This document shows positions 1 to 10,593 of a stretch of DNA of 64,000 nt, piece after piece. The notes under the pieces were generated by a model. That model saw nothing but the letters and a program-made list of their open reading frames with translations, did no database searches and was not told the origin of the DNA. Each line of letters opens with the position of its first letter. The first letter of the stretch is position 1. The translations under genes were made by a program, and so were the position numbers. The DNA comes from Maricaulis salignorans. Lineage in GTDB: Bacteria > Pseudomonadota > Alphaproteobacteria > Caulobacterales > Maricaulaceae. Where the stretch lies: NCBI RefSeq assembly GCF_900103475.1, contig NZ_FNHG01000008.1, forward strand, positions 52,698 to 116,697, given 5' to 3'.

Positions 1-59
1 GTCCTGTTGCGATCAGCATGGCAAATCCCTGTCTTCGCGGTTCAACCCTGTGCGCCCCG

Positions 60-602
60 TCAGCCTGCCTCGGCCGGGCAGCGTTCGAAGGGTTGCAGCG
101 CGGCGCCATTGGCCAGGGCACCATGAGTGCGCGGCTCGTGGGCTGTGATCACCAGGTGGATTGGCGGCCCGCCGTCGGAGGCGGTGGCATTGGTTAGCTC
201 GGCATCGCCATTGGCGCTGGTGAGAAAACTGGTCCGCAGGGTGTAGGGGCCCGTCCCGTCGTCCAGCGTGACGCGGCCATCGATCATGTGCATCGTGCGC
301 ATGTCGAAGGCCGGATCGGGTTCGGCGAAGGAGAGCGCGTAGGTGAGCTGATAGTCCACCGGCGCGGCACCCAGCGCGACCACGAGGCTGCCGGCATTGC
401 CGTCAATACCGGAGGGGTTGTTCGGCGGGGTGCGAACCTCGAGGTCGAACCAGCGCGCCGACGCGTCGCCGCAGGCGGAGCTGCCATCGGCCAGACGCTC
501 GACATAATGCCCGTTGGGAAAGGTGGACAGGCCCGGGAGCTCGGCGGGCGCGTCGGCGCCCTGGAGCAGCGTGGCGGCGAGCAGGCTGGTGATGACGAGC
601 AT
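60..602 (-). CDS. secreted hypothetical protein
   Basis: The product is 180 residues and its family was not recognised. The start at 602 is chosen because a perfect GGAGGT Shine-Dalgarno lies at 608-613, five bases upstream. The open frame continues upstream to 779, but that extension has no ribosome site and runs into the riboswitch of the divergent operon. Residues 1-18 form a hydrophobic signal peptide, so the protein is probably periplasmic or secreted. It has two cysteines, one in SSACGD and one in the terminal ERCPAE, which could form a disulfide. The gene is divergent from the thiC operon. No function is assigned. Confidence 0.7.
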   Translation of the reverse strand: MLVITSLLAATLLQGADAPAELPGLSTFPNGHYVERLADGSSACGDASARWFDLEVRTPPNNPSGIDGNAGSLVVALGAAPVDYQLTYALSFAEPDPAFDMRTMHMIDGRVTLDDGTGPYTLRTSFLTSANGDAELTNATASDGGPPIHLVITAHEPRTHGALANGAALQPFERCPAEAG

Positions 603-735
603 GGCGTACCTCCGGTTTGAGCCCATCATCCTAGTCGCCAGGGCTGCGCAGTGCATCCCCGGAACGGGGGAGGGCCGCCGGACCCCGAACCCGCTTGCCA
701 GAATCGCCGCGTCACGGCATGCTCGCCACCAGATT

Positions 736-819
736 TCCGAGGGGCGTCGCGCTGGCCAGCCAGCGTGACTGAGAAGCACCCTTAGGACCGGATCCGGGTC
801 ATGCCGGCGGCGGGACGGA
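736..819 (+). promoter_or_regulatory. TPP riboswitch (THI element)
   Basis: The conserved thiamine-pyrophosphate aptamer blocks are visible in order. GGGGCGTC is followed by a P3 stem (CGCTGG/CCAGCG), then GAC and the invariant CTGAGA at 769-774. CACCC pairs back to GGGG, and then ACCGGATCCGGG, TCATGCCGG and GGGA follow. P1 is formed by TCCG (736-739) and CGGA (816-819). The 3' strand of P1 overlaps the GGAG ribosome site of the next gene (817-820), so translational control by hiding the ribosome site is the likely mechanism. The element precedes the YjbR-like gene rather than thiC itself, which suggests that all three downstream genes respond to TPP. Confidence 0.85.
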
Positions 820-826
820 GAGGGTG

Positions 827-1188
827 ATGGACGAAACCGAATTCAACGCATTCTGCGGCACGCTGCCCGCCACCAGCACGGTCGTGCAGTGGGGCGAGGC
901 GCATGTCTGGAAGGTCGGCGGCAAGGTGTTTGCCGTGGGCGGCTGGTCCAAGGATATCGACGGCTTCGGTATCTCGTTCAAATGCTCGCCGATGACGTTC
1001 GAGATCTACAAGGATGAGCCGGGCATGCGCCCCGCGCCCTATCTCGCCTCGCGCGGCATGAGCTGGCTGCAATGGACCGGCCCTGAAACCCTCGATACCG
1101 CGACGCTGGCCGACTATCTCGGCGAAAGCCATCGGCTGGTCGCCGCCGGCCTGACGAAGAAGGCTCGCGCCGAGCTGGGCCTGGACGA

Positions 1189-1192
<4 letters not shown>
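827..1192 (+). CDS. YjbR/MmcQ family protein
   Basis: The product is 121 residues, a normal length for the YjbR (MmcQ) fold. Typical motifs are the central WKVGGKVFA, the later FKCSP, and the PAPYL...SRGMSW block. The start could be GTG at 824 or ATG at 827. ATG is preferred because it sits six bases after GGAG at 817-820, which is also part of the riboswitch P1 stem. The family has a double-wing DNA-binding-like fold and its biochemical role is poorly known. It overlaps the next gene by ATGA and is first in a TPP-controlled operon ending in thiC, so a thiamine-linked role is plausible but inferred. Confidence 0.85.
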
Positions 1193-3697
<2,505 letters not shown>

Positions 3698-3768
3698 CCG
3701 TTTTCCCATGGGACGCGTACCAGAGGTACACATCCCTCGTTGGGCGAAGCCAGGGAGGCGATTGATTG

Positions 3769-4176
3769 ATGGAAGAGCACGACCCCTGGCGCCCATATGT
3801 GCGCATCGAGTCGGTCGATCCCAAGATGAGCTGGGGCCGTTGGGCCGGCGTGGCCTTGGGGGTCACCATGATCATCGTGCTGATCGTCCTGCCGGTCTGG
3901 ATGGCGAAGTTTCAGGCCGCGCTCGTGCCCTGCGGCGAGTTGCGCACCGGTCTGGTCGAGCTGTCGGCGCTGCGGATCGATTCCGCTTCGCGCGGTTCAA
4001 TCCGCAGAACCTGGACCACGCGCGTCCGCTTTCCCGAGGGCGATAGCATCACCCTGCGGCAGTCGCTGCCGAATGTACATCGCGGCGACCGCGTCACGCT
4101 CCAGGACCTGTGCCATCCGACGGGCGGCAATGTGCTGCGCCAGCGTGTGAATGCGGTCGAGCATATCGGTCATTGA
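3769..4176 (+). CDS. single-pass membrane hypothetical protein
   Basis: The product is 135 residues. The ATG at 3769 follows GGGAGG (3753-3758); an in-frame TTG just upstream is less likely. One strong transmembrane segment spans about residues 26-46, with a short charged cytoplasmic N-terminus. The roughly 85-residue C-terminal domain lies outside the membrane and ends with GDRVTLQDLC, which is reminiscent of a small beta-barrel, but no family was recognised. The gene sits between two copies of the same palindromic repeat. Confidence 0.65.
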   Translation: MEEHDPWRPYVRIESVDPKMSWGRWAGVALGVTMIIVLIVLPVWMAKFQAALVPCGELRTGLVELSALRIDSASRGSIRRTWTTRVRFPEGDSITLRQSLPNVHRGDRVTLQDLCHPTGGNVLRQRVNAVEHIGH

Positions 4177-4185
4177 ACCAGGCTC

Positions 4186-4236
4186 GATTGACGCGATGAG
4201 GGACTGGCACCTCGGGTGCCTGTCCCGGGGAAGACT
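4186..4236. repeat. palindromic repeat B
   Basis: This is a near-identical copy of the repeat at 3647-3697, with GGGACTGGCACC-tcg-GGTGCCTGTCCC as its core at 4200-4226. It starts ten bases after the stop of the preceding gene. It marks the left edge of the AT-richer accessory segment. Confidence 0.75.
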
Positions 4237-4308
4237 GAGACTATTGTGAATCGGCGGGTGTGCTGCTCTAATTGTGCCACCTTAGTATGTTTTTGACGTG
4301 GGGCCGAT

Positions 4309-5649
4309 GTGCTTGAAGATATCGAACATCTCGTACTTCGATGCAGGTCAGAGCGGGCGCGCTCACACATCGAAGAGGCCCTCAAATGTTACCGAACCGG
4401 TGCAAATAGAGCGGCAATCGTATCTGCTTGGATCGCCTTCGTCTTTGATTTCATAGATAAATTATATGAATTGGCATCCGAAGGTGACGCTGAGGCAAAG
4501 GTGCAGGTGTCAAAATTTGAGAGCATTCAAAAAGCAATATTAGATGGCGATCCTCAGGGAATGGGTCGTTCGCTTGAATTTGAGAGAAGTGCACTTGACG
4601 TTGCGAGGGTAAAGCTCGAGCTACTAGATCACCATGCATATGAAGATTTGCGACGACTTAGAGAAGATAGAAGCAGATGTGCTCACCCTAGCCATAGAGC
4701 GGATGATCTTATCTATAGGCCGACGGGAGAGTTGGCGCGCCTGCATATTGTAAATGTTATTCTCCATATGCTCAGTCAAGCACCGTCTCGAGGACGGGCC
4801 CTTCGGGATCGTCTGATAGGAGTCATCCGCGATGACGGGTTCCCGACAGATGTTGAGGGTGCGCGAGGGTACTTGGAGCTGCACGGGTACGTTCGGCCAC
4901 GAGAACCATTGGTCCGTGCGCTTGTGGATGCTGTTCAGTTCGGTCTCGTTGACTCGGAGCATCCGCTCTATCGGCTGACGAAAGCGATATCAGCGCTCCA
5001 GGCCGTCTATCAAATGAATATAGAGCTATCTGAACCACGGATCAGGGAGAATATGCGGAAGATCCGTGGCAGGGTCGCGGAGGTCGACGCGGTTCTCCTG
5101 ATACCATTGGCGACTGCGTTGCCCCCCGTACGGGAAGAAATTAATGAAGCAACAGCGCGAAAGATAGTCGCTTCGTTGATGAAGTACTCCAAGCCGAAAA
5201 AGCATGACTTGCTTGCACAAGCTTTCGAGATACCGATTTTGCGAGAGCGAATTGCACCAAATCTTGGACAGGTTACTGATGCAGATCTTGGGATTGCCGC
5301 GGCTCTCGCCCAAAGCAAACCGCTGGTAGATCATGCTGTACAAAGGTTCGCGAAGGCGAGAAGTTGGATTGATGCCAACAGTAAATTTGAGACTCTTATT
5401 CTTCCTCTACTAGGAGTATTGGAGTTCGAGCATATTGAAATCATAGTTAGGGCGGCGGGAGATGGTTCGGCCGACTTGCTTGGCAGTCATGGATTTCACC
5501 GGTTCTTGAGTGAAATTTATGCCGAAGAGTCGAAATTTGAACGCGCCCGGTTGGACAAGTTGCTGACTGAGTGCGAATTGGAGAGAAAAATTCCTAAAGT
5601 CGAAGAGGTTGAGCTTGCATCCACCGAAGACGACGAAATTCCATTTTAG
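4309..5649 (+). CDS. HEPN-like domain protein, accessory
   Basis: The product is 446 residues. The start is GTG at 4309; an ATG two bases upstream is out of frame. The N-terminal 160 residues are helical and include an LREDRSRCAHPS segment. There R121-x4-H126 matches the RX4-6H motif of HEPN RNases. The rest is helical with no recognised motif, and the C-terminal tail is acidic. Base composition and codon use are clearly AT-richer than the flanking thiC and later genes, which suggests horizontal acquisition. An FRG-domain gene follows, separated by a palindromic repeat. HEPN proteins are common in toxin and antiphage systems, so a defence role is plausible. The HEPN assignment rests on one motif and is moderate. 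Confidence 0.6.
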   Translation: MLEDIEHLVLRCRSERARSHIEEALKCYRTGANRAAIVSAWIAFVFDFIDKLYELASEGDAEAKVQVSKFESIQKAILDGDPQGMGRSLEFERSALDVARVKLELLDHHAYEDLRRLREDRSRCAHPSHRADDLIYRPTGELARLHIVNVILHMLSQAPSRGRALRDRLIGVIRDDGFPTDVEGARGYLELHGYVRPREPLVRALVDAVQFGLVDSEHPLYRLTKAISALQAVYQMNIELSEPRIRENMRKIRGRVAEVDAVLLIPLATALPPVREEINEATARKIVASLMKYSKPKKHDLLAQAFEIPILRERIAPNLGQVTDADLGIAAALAQSKPLVDHAVQRFAKARSWIDANSKFETLILPLLGVLEFEHIEIIVRAAGDGSADLLGSHGFHRFLSEIYAEESKFERARLDKLLTECELERKIPKVEEVELASTEDDEIPF

Positions 5650-5675
5650 CCGCGGGAATGATCATTTTTGTGAAG

Positions 5676-5768
5676 CCCCCACACCCCACCTTAAACCCCA
5701 TACCGAGAGTCAGCCTCAGGGGACAGGCACGGTCAAGGGCGTCGGAGGCGCCGCTTCGCGGTTTCACC
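5676..5768. repeat. palindromic-family repeat C, decayed copy
   Basis: This stretch, from ACCCCACCTTAAACCCCAT through CCTCAGGGGACAGGCACG to GGCGCCGCTTCGCGGTTTCACC, is a direct copy of 6942-7034 with scattered mismatches. The right-hand arm that makes the second copy palindromic is missing here. It lies 27 bases after the HEPN-like gene and 49 before the FRG gene. Confidence 0.8.
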
Positions 5769-5816
5769 TCCCGGGTCTGATGCTCCTGCGGTCAGAGGTT
5801 AGAATTAGGAGGGCGC

Positions 5817-6854
5817 ATGTTTGATGCATTGAGGATTGAGCTTCAAAAGCGTGGAGTGGCAGAGGGTTTGATCGAAAAGGCGATATCCGCAGGGTATTTC
5901 CTTAAGGGATGGTTGGGTTCTGACGGAAAGCCATACTTCACTGTTAGCGATTCATTGTACGGAAACAAGGCATTATCTAGCTCTTTTGGTGTCGACCAAT
6001 TTGCTCAATATTTGGTTGGCGAAAGTGTTTTCGATCAATTGCCGCCACTTAATCGAATTCGTGTTAAAAATAGAATGGAACTCGACGAATATCTGAATTG
6101 TGAACGTATAAAGAGGTATGTGAATGACGGCTCTTTAACCATGAGGGGGCAGTCGAGTGAGTATATGCTTCGTAGGGCAATACCTAACCCTGTGAGGGCG
6201 GATGCCCTTGGAAATGAGATTTCAATTATTCCAGGGTCGTATCGACAGCCTAGGGATAAGTATTACTCTTTAGAAGTTCCGATCCCGAGCGATTTTTCTA
6301 TTAGGGAATATTGCCGTTATTTCGACGAAGAAAATGACGGGTACGCGATATACCACGGCTTCGATCATATGCGGGTAGAGCAGCATTACGCACGCCAAAC
6401 GTCGGGCCTAGACATAACCTTCGATATCGACGTCGCGATCTTCTTCGCGACAAATAAGTCCTTTGAGCTGCCATCCGGCAGTTTTGGCTATGAACCAGTG
6501 CCCAGGGGCGAGCACGCAGGGGTCATCTATCTGTTTCGCTTTGGATCTCCTTCTGTCCGTCGGTCAGAGTTCCTAATTGAACGGTTTGATTTTTATAAAA
6601 GACACTATCCTCTACGTATTCTAAGGCAGATTTGTGGACTACCGCTGTTCGGACAGTACGAGCGAAACATCGCTGTTACCGACGTTGATACAGTAATAGA
6701 ATTGGACCCCGATTTCGAAATGAGCTCAGTTTTGGCGCCCGAATTCATGTTTCCGAGTGCGGTGGAGGATAGCTTTTACGGCCAACTTCTTTCGTTGAAG
6801 GATCGCTTTCCGGAACGACTTGCTGATGTTGTCGAATACTCGTGGGCGCGGTGA
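5817..6854 (+). CDS. FRG-domain protein, accessory
   Basis: The product is 345 residues. The ATG at 5817 follows a perfect AGGAGG at 5807-5812. Residues about 105-310 match the FRG domain. The hallmark R110-G111-Q112 is followed by the second signature EQHYARQTSGLDIT (188-201) and DVAIFFATN (205-213), which correspond to the family QHYG-PTRLLDWT...A-FFA pattern. FRG domains recur in antiphage and toxin-like loci, and their chemistry is not firmly known. The gene is visibly AT-richer than the chromosome around it and has direct repeats on both sides. Together with the preceding HEPN-like gene it may be a two-gene defence unit, which is inference. Confidence 0.8.
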   Translation: MFDALRIELQKRGVAEGLIEKAISAGYFLKGWLGSDGKPYFTVSDSLYGNKALSSSFGVDQFAQYLVGESVFDQLPPLNRIRVKNRMELDEYLNCERIKRYVNDGSLTMRGQSSEYMLRRAIPNPVRADALGNEISIIPGSYRQPRDKYYSLEVPIPSDFSIREYCRYFDEENDGYAIYHGFDHMRVEQHYARQTSGLDITFDIDVAIFFATNKSFELPSGSFGYEPVPRGEHAGVIYLFRFGSPSVRRSEFLIERFDFYKRHYPLRILRQICGLPLFGQYERNIAVTDVDTVIELDPDFEMSSVLAPEFMFPSAVEDSFYGQLLSLKDRFPERLADVVEYSWAR

Positions 6855-6941
6855 CATTTGGAAAACTGTCTGCACCGCGCCAGATACTGTCGCGCGTTGG
6901 AGTCTCAGTCGTGAAGGTAGTGGTCTATGGCTTCTTCTGCC

Positions 6942-7083
6942 ACCCACACCCCACCTTAAACCCCATGCCGAGAGTCCGCCTCAGGGGACAGGCGCGGTCA
7001 AGGGCGCCGCAGGCGCCGCTTCGCGGTTTCACCCTTGACCGCGCCTGGCCCCTGAGGCCCTTTGGCTGGCAAGGGGTTTACGG
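6942..7083. repeat. palindromic repeat D, complete copy
   Basis: The inner arms are CCTCAGGGGACAGGCGCG plus GTCAAGGG, and CCCTTGAC plus CGCGCCTGGCCCCTGAGG, with one mismatch. They enclose the core GCGCCGCAGGCGCCGC-TTCGCGG. Outer arms TAAACCCC...GGGGTTTA extend the palindrome to roughly 128 bases. The left half repeats the copy at 5676-5768 in direct orientation. The core recurs at 63682-63710 inside different arms. Confidence 0.85.
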
Positions 7084-7111
7084 GATGGCCTCGCCCGGGG
7101 GGAGGCTCAGG

Positions 7112-7594
7112 ATGATGCAAAAGAAATTCAGATTGTATGGCCTGGTCTGCCTGGTTTCAGCGCTGCTCCTCGCAGCCTGTAACCCGCTTCGGATCAATGA
7201 AGCCGTGCTGGTCTGCCTGCCGGCGGGCACGGGACCTGCGGACATGCGGGGCTTTATGCTCGACCTGTCGCTGCGCCATGGATTCGAGTTTGAGGAGAAT
7301 GGCGACCAGGTCGCGCGCGATTTGAGGGCGACGGGTGGGGGCGCCGCCAGAATACTGCCTGACGATCCCCTCAATGCCGGGCTCTATCAGCGCCGGCAGG
7401 CCGTTATGAAGGCGACAAATCTCGGGCTCGACGATCATGAGATACTGGTGTCCTTTGCGCGTCGTGACAGGCAAGCGGAGCTGGAGCGCTTCAAGGACGA
7501 TGTCATTGCCGAGCTGAGTGAGCGCTGGGACACAAGGGTGTTCGACGGCTCGCCGGGGATCATCAAGGGGACATGCTCGTCGTCATCCGACTGA
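7112..7594 (+). CDS. putative lipoprotein
   Basis: The product is 160 residues. The start at 7112 has GGGGGGAGG six bases upstream; the second ATG at 7115 is also possible. Residues 1-22 form a signal peptide that ends in the lipobox LLAAC, giving lipid attachment at C23. The mature part is a soluble domain of about 135 residues with two early cysteines and a Ser-rich end, and no recognised family. The C-terminus (TCSSSSD) ends only a few bases before a REP-like repeat. Confidence 0.7.
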   Translation: MMQKKFRLYGLVCLVSALLLAACNPLRINEAVLVCLPAGTGPADMRGFMLDLSLRHGFEFEENGDQVARDLRATGGGAARILPDDPLNAGLYQRRQAVMKATNLGLDDHEILVSFARRDRQAELERFKDDVIAELSERWDTRVFDGSPGIIKGTCSSSSD

Positions 7595-7597
7595 CTC

Positions 7598-7650
7598 AAC
7601 GCCAATCTCATCGTCATCCCGGCGCAGGCCGGGACGCAGGATCACGCACC
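7598..7650. repeat. REP-like repeat
   Basis: The copy begins CAACGCCAATCTCATCGTCA and continues TCCCGGCGCAGGCCGGGAC. A direct copy with the same leading sequence is at 8641-8691, and an inverted copy is at 8742-8773. The CCCGGC-GCAG-GCCGGG part forms a hairpin. This is a widespread style of intergenic repeat in Alphaproteobacteria. Confidence 0.8.
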
Positions 7651-7658
7651 CACGTCTT

Positions 7659-7795
7659 CCTTCTCCGCGAGGAGAAGGTGCCCCGGATTTGATCCGGGGC
7701 GGATGAGGCGGGCCATGTATCCGTCTGCAAGCGGGGCGCTGCCACCCTCACCCGCCCCTGCGGGGCACCCTCTCCCCAGGGAGAGGGCAGGGCTC
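7659..7795. repeat. cluster of hairpin repeats
   Basis: Several perfect short palindromes occur in series. They are CCTTCTCC-gcga-GGAGAAGG (7659-7678), CCCCGGAT-ttg-ATCCGGGG (7681-7699), GCCCC-tgc-GGGGC, and CCCTCTCC-ccag-GGAGAGGG. The arrangement resembles known intergenic mosaic repeats rather than a terminator, as there is no T-run. Confidence 0.7.
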
Positions 7796-8235
7796 GGCGC
7801 CCTTATCCCCGCCCCATCCCACCGCAAACCCCCGTCACCAAAGCCCAACCCGAAAATCCGCCCCGACTTGTCCCCGCCCCCTCGACCCGCGCCCATAATC
7901 GCCAACGGTTCCCGGGGTGGGAGGCGCAGGCCACGTCACTGATGCCCGGGAGCGAGCGGAGCCTGTCCGGGCGATCGGTGTGACGATCGAAAGCGCTGGC
8001 AGGGCGTCCTCTCTTCACGTCCGAGGGCACTAAACGACCGACCCGAGTACGTGTGAGGATTGGAAACGGGGTGGAGACGCCACGGGAAAACTCCGCAAGC
8101 GGGATGTCACGATGTCACGCGAATTTACATTACCGGTTCCCGGCATCGCCGGCATCCCGCTTGCCTCCCATCACTTCGGCGAACGCCGCGGAGCGCGCAC
8201 CCCTGCGCGCGCGTGGCCACAAGACAAGGGATTTG
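7796..8235. other. intergenic stretch without a supported gene
   Basis: There is a proline-rich open frame on the plus strand and a Gly-rich one on the minus strand, but neither has a ribosome site or protein-like composition. The in-frame upstream extension of the next gene (from 8053) also lacks a start signal. I see no RNA gene or promoter that I can defend. Confidence 0.5.
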
Positions 8236-8718
8236 ATGATGACACGACGCCTGCAGACACAAGCCGCCAACCCCGTCCCGGCCAGCGAGCCGGTCTATGA
8301 CGGGCTGGTCGCGATGTATGAGCACGAGGCGCTGAGACTGATGTTGCGCTGCCTCTACCGGCAATTCCTCGATGGGGAGAATGCCGCCGCCGTGCGCACC
8401 GCCGCCACCCTGCTCAAATCCCTGCCGGCGGCACGCCGCGGCGGCAAATGGATCGACCTGCTGGAGGAGATCAACCGGGACATCGCCCGGATGACGCCGG
8501 AGGAGATGGACGCGGAAATCCTGGAGGGCTTTGGTGTCGTGCCGGAGGCTGGGCAGGCCGGGGAGGCCGGGCAGGCTGGGGAGGCCGGGGGCGCTGAGGG
8601 CGAGGTCGAGTCTGGTGAGGTGGTGGGCGACTCTCGCACCCAACGCCAATCCCATCGTCATCCCGGCGAAGGCTGGGACCCGGATTCACGCACCGGCGCT
8701 GACAAGTCTGGCGCATAA
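8236..8718 (+). CDS. hypothetical protein with repeat-derived C-terminus
   Basis: The product is 160 residues. The first of two consecutive ATG codons at 8236 is chosen, because the open frame upstream has no ribosome site. Residues 1-103 are a compact helical domain (for example KWIDLLEEINRDIARMTPEE) of no recognised family. Residues 104-122 are a GQAGEA tandem repeat encoded by an 18-base DNA repeat. Residues about 132-160 (QSHRHPGEGWDP and on) are the translation of a REP-like element. The real ancestral end was therefore probably near residue 103-130, and the tail is an accidental extension. Confidence 0.6.
   Translation: MMTRRLQTQAANPVPASEPVYDGLVAMYEHEALRLMLRCLYRQFLDGENAAAVRTAATLLKSLPAARRGGKWIDLLEEINRDIARMTPEEMDAEILEGFGVVPEAGQAGEAGQAGEAGGAEGEVESGEVVGDSRTQRQSHRHPGEGWDPDSRTGADKSGA
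8545..8589. repeat. 18-bp tandem repeat inside a gene
   Basis: Two and a half copies of a GAGGCYGGGCAGGCYGGG unit are present and give GQAGEA peptide repeats in frame. Slippage of the unit would change protein length without a frameshift. Confidence 0.8.
8641..8691. repeat. REP-like repeat within a coding end
   Basis: This direct copy of the element at 7598-7650 starts CAACGCCAATCCCATCGTCA and continues TCCCGGCGAAGGCTGGGACC. It forms the last codons of the gene at 8236-8718. Confidence 0.8.
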
Positions 8719-8741
8719 ACGCCTATCGGCCTGGCTCTACG

Positions 8742-8773
8742 AGGCTGGGTCCCAGCCTGCGCCGGGATGACGG
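8742..8773. repeat. REP-like repeat, inverted copy
   Basis: The plus strand reads AGGCTGGGTCCCAGCCTGCG followed by CCGGGATGACGG, the reverse complement of the copy at 8656-8683. The two opposed copies make a large potential hairpin at the 3' end of the preceding gene. Confidence 0.8.
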
Positions 8774-8809
8774 TTGTGGGTTGGAGAGGGTGAGGTTGCG
8801 TCTGCAAAA

Positions 8810-9145
8810 CTAGGCCGCCGGCGCCGCGCGCACCTTCTCGCCCATCACGCCATTGGCGCGGATTGCTTTCTGGCACTCAAAACTGCCGGCCCGGAAGGCG
8901 CGGCAGGCTTCGGGGCGGTGGTCGTAGACGGCGCACAGGGCCTCGCCGGTCTCAAGGCGTAGATGGGTGCAGTGGCCGCAGCTGAAATCGACAAAGGAGC
9001 GGCCGCCGTCCTCGAACAGGCTTTCCGGGGGCAGGGCGGCGGGGCCGATGCGGGCCTGGTCTTGCGGCAATAGAACGAGATAGCGCGGATGGCGGCTGAA
9101 ACAACAGGCTCCGCAGGTGACGCAGTCAAACGCCAAATCCGACAT
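8810..9145 (-). CDS. YkgJ family cysteine cluster protein
   Basis: The product is 111 residues. The start at 9145 is chosen because family members begin just before the first cysteine group; a longer frame to 9262 exists without a better ribosome site. The eight-cysteine pattern is complete: CVTCGACC near the N-terminus, CGHC in the middle, and CAVYDHRPEACRAF plus a further C at the end. The family is thought to bind zinc or an iron-sulfur cluster, with no established reaction. It stands alone, convergent to the REP-rich region. Confidence 0.8.
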   Translation of the reverse strand: MSDLAFDCVTCGACCFSRHPRYLVLLPQDQARIGPAALPPESLFEDGGRSFVDFSCGHCTHLRLETGEALCAVYDHRPEACRAFRAGSFECQKAIRANGVMGEKVRAAPAA

Positions 9146-9320
9146 GTGAAATAACAAGCCCACCGCGCGAGGACGGCCTTCCGCCCCGGCCCGCAGCGCG
9201 CGGGATTTACGCCAGTCGAGCGGGATTTGCATCCGGAAAATGCGGAGTCGCGCTGACCACACGTCCCGTTAATCCCGCCCGTGCTTGGCTGGCGTTTCAG
9301 CAAAACCTCGGGGAGGTCTT

Positions 9321-9755
9321 ATGCATATGTCCATCCATGCCGGCTGTTTCGGGGCGCTTGCGGTTTGCGCTGCGGTCTTGATGCCGTTTGCAGTGCCCGC
9401 CGCCACGGCGCAGTCATCGGCCTCGCCCTCGGGGCAGGTCTATCAGACGCGCTTCGGGGCCGAGACGTCCACGAGGCTGGCGATCGAGTTCGGCAGCGGC
9501 GAGAGCGGCGGCACGGTGAGCATTACCGAGCTCGGTAATACACCCGCCCCGCCGCCGGCCGGCCTGGAATTCGGCATGCTGGGCCAATGGAGCCAGGCGG
9601 CGGACGGTTCGGTGACGGTCAGCGGTTCGCTCTATTTCCTGCCCGATGGCGGTCCGGCTCTGTGCGAGAGCTGGGCGGCGGATTATTCCGGGCAGGAGGA
9701 GACCTGCTGGTTCAACCATAATGACGCCAGCTATGGCCCGCTCCTGCTGCAATAG
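9321..9755 (+). CDS. secreted hypothetical protein, paralogue 1
   Basis: The product is 144 residues. GGGAGGT (9311-9317) precedes ATG at 9321, and a second ATG at 9327 is equally possible. Residues 1-30 are a signal peptide ending ATA-QS. The mature part is beta-rich with an LCESWAAD...ETCWF motif. That resembles LCRSWPD...GVCWL in the secreted protein at 10116, so the two look like distant paralogues with one disulfide each. No named family was recognised. Confidence 0.65.
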   Translation: MHMSIHAGCFGALAVCAAVLMPFAVPAATAQSSASPSGQVYQTRFGAETSTRLAIEFGSGESGGTVSITELGNTPAPPPAGLEFGMLGQWSQAADGSVTVSGSLYFLPDGGPALCESWAADYSGQEETCWFNHNDASYGPLLLQ

Positions 9756-9855
9756 GTGCCGGCTGGCGGAAAACGCCTAAAATTGCAATGAATTCAGTGT
9801 GCCACCCTTAAACTCTGCCTGCTAGACCGGTGGGGAGGCTGACCGGAGACCAAGC

Positions 9856-10041
9856 ATGATGAACCTGATGGCGACCCTGGCGCTGATGGCGCAGCCGGCC
9901 CTGACCGACACCTCCCATGCGGCCGTCCTGGACGAACCGGCGGCCCCGGCCGAGGATTTCGGCCTCACCAGGCATGGCGGCAGCTCCGGCGCGGAAGCAC
10001 CGGCGTTCAATTTCCAGGCCGAAGGCCGGCGCTCCGACTAG
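9856..10041 (+). CDS. possible small peptide
   Basis: This 61-residue frame starts with two ATG codons six bases after GGAG (9846-9849). The beginning is mildly hydrophobic and could be a short signal sequence, and the rest is Ala/Gly-rich without a motif. It lies between two secreted paralogues. Coding status is uncertain. Confidence 0.3.
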   Translation: MMNLMATLALMAQPALTDTSHAAVLDEPAAPAEDFGLTRHGGSSGAEAPAFNFQAEGRRSD

Positions 10042-10115
10042 CGGGCGTGCGCCAGTCTGGACCGTCCACCTGCCACCACAGCTGAAACCGCTCCTGTAGA
10101 GAAAAGGAAACTTCA

Positions 10116-10544
10116 ATGAAAACTATCCTCCTGGCCAGCCTGAGCCTCGTCCTTCTCGCCCCTGTCGCGCTCGCCGATGACGGCCCTGCGGGACAGACCT
10201 TCACGGCGGTCGCGACCCGGGACACCGATTTCGCCCGCACCGGCCATACGGCAACCATCCGGTTCGAGAGCGGCGGCAATGTCACCGTGTCCGGCATTGC
10301 CGATGCAATGGGGTCCGACCCGTGGACGACCGACTGGCAGGAGCAATCCAACGGCGAGATCTCAAATGGCCTCTCCATCTTCTGGATGGATCCCTGGGGT
10401 GGCAGCCCGCTGTGCAGAAGCTGGCCGGACTATCCGATCGGCGCCGATGTCGAATCCGTCGGCGGCGACTGGGAAGCCACCGGCGTCTGCTGGCTTGGCC
10501 CCGAGGGTGGCGATCTGGCCTGGCGCATCACGCGCACCGAATAG
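10116..10544 (+). CDS. secreted hypothetical protein, paralogue 2
   Basis: The product is 142 residues. The start ATG follows GAAAAGGAAA. Residues 1-20 are a clear signal peptide with a VALA cleavage site. The mature domain ends with LCRSWPD...GVCWL, a two-cysteine pattern shared with the protein at 9321-9755. It is probably a small periplasmic or surface beta protein. No family or function was recognised. Confidence 0.7.
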   Translation: MKTILLASLSLVLLAPVALADDGPAGQTFTAVATRDTDFARTGHTATIRFESGGNVTVSGIADAMGSDPWTTDWQEQSNGEISNGLSIFWMDPWGGSPLCRSWPDYPIGADVESVGGDWEATGVCWLGPEGGDLAWRITRTE

Positions 10545-10593
10545 GCTTCGGGCGGCGCGCCCGGCGACAAGCCACCAAATCTTAAGGATGATT

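Noticed and set aside
8053..8235. Upstream extension of the gene at 8236
   Set aside because: It has no ribosome site and an Arg/Pro-rich composition typical of non-coding GC-rich DNA.
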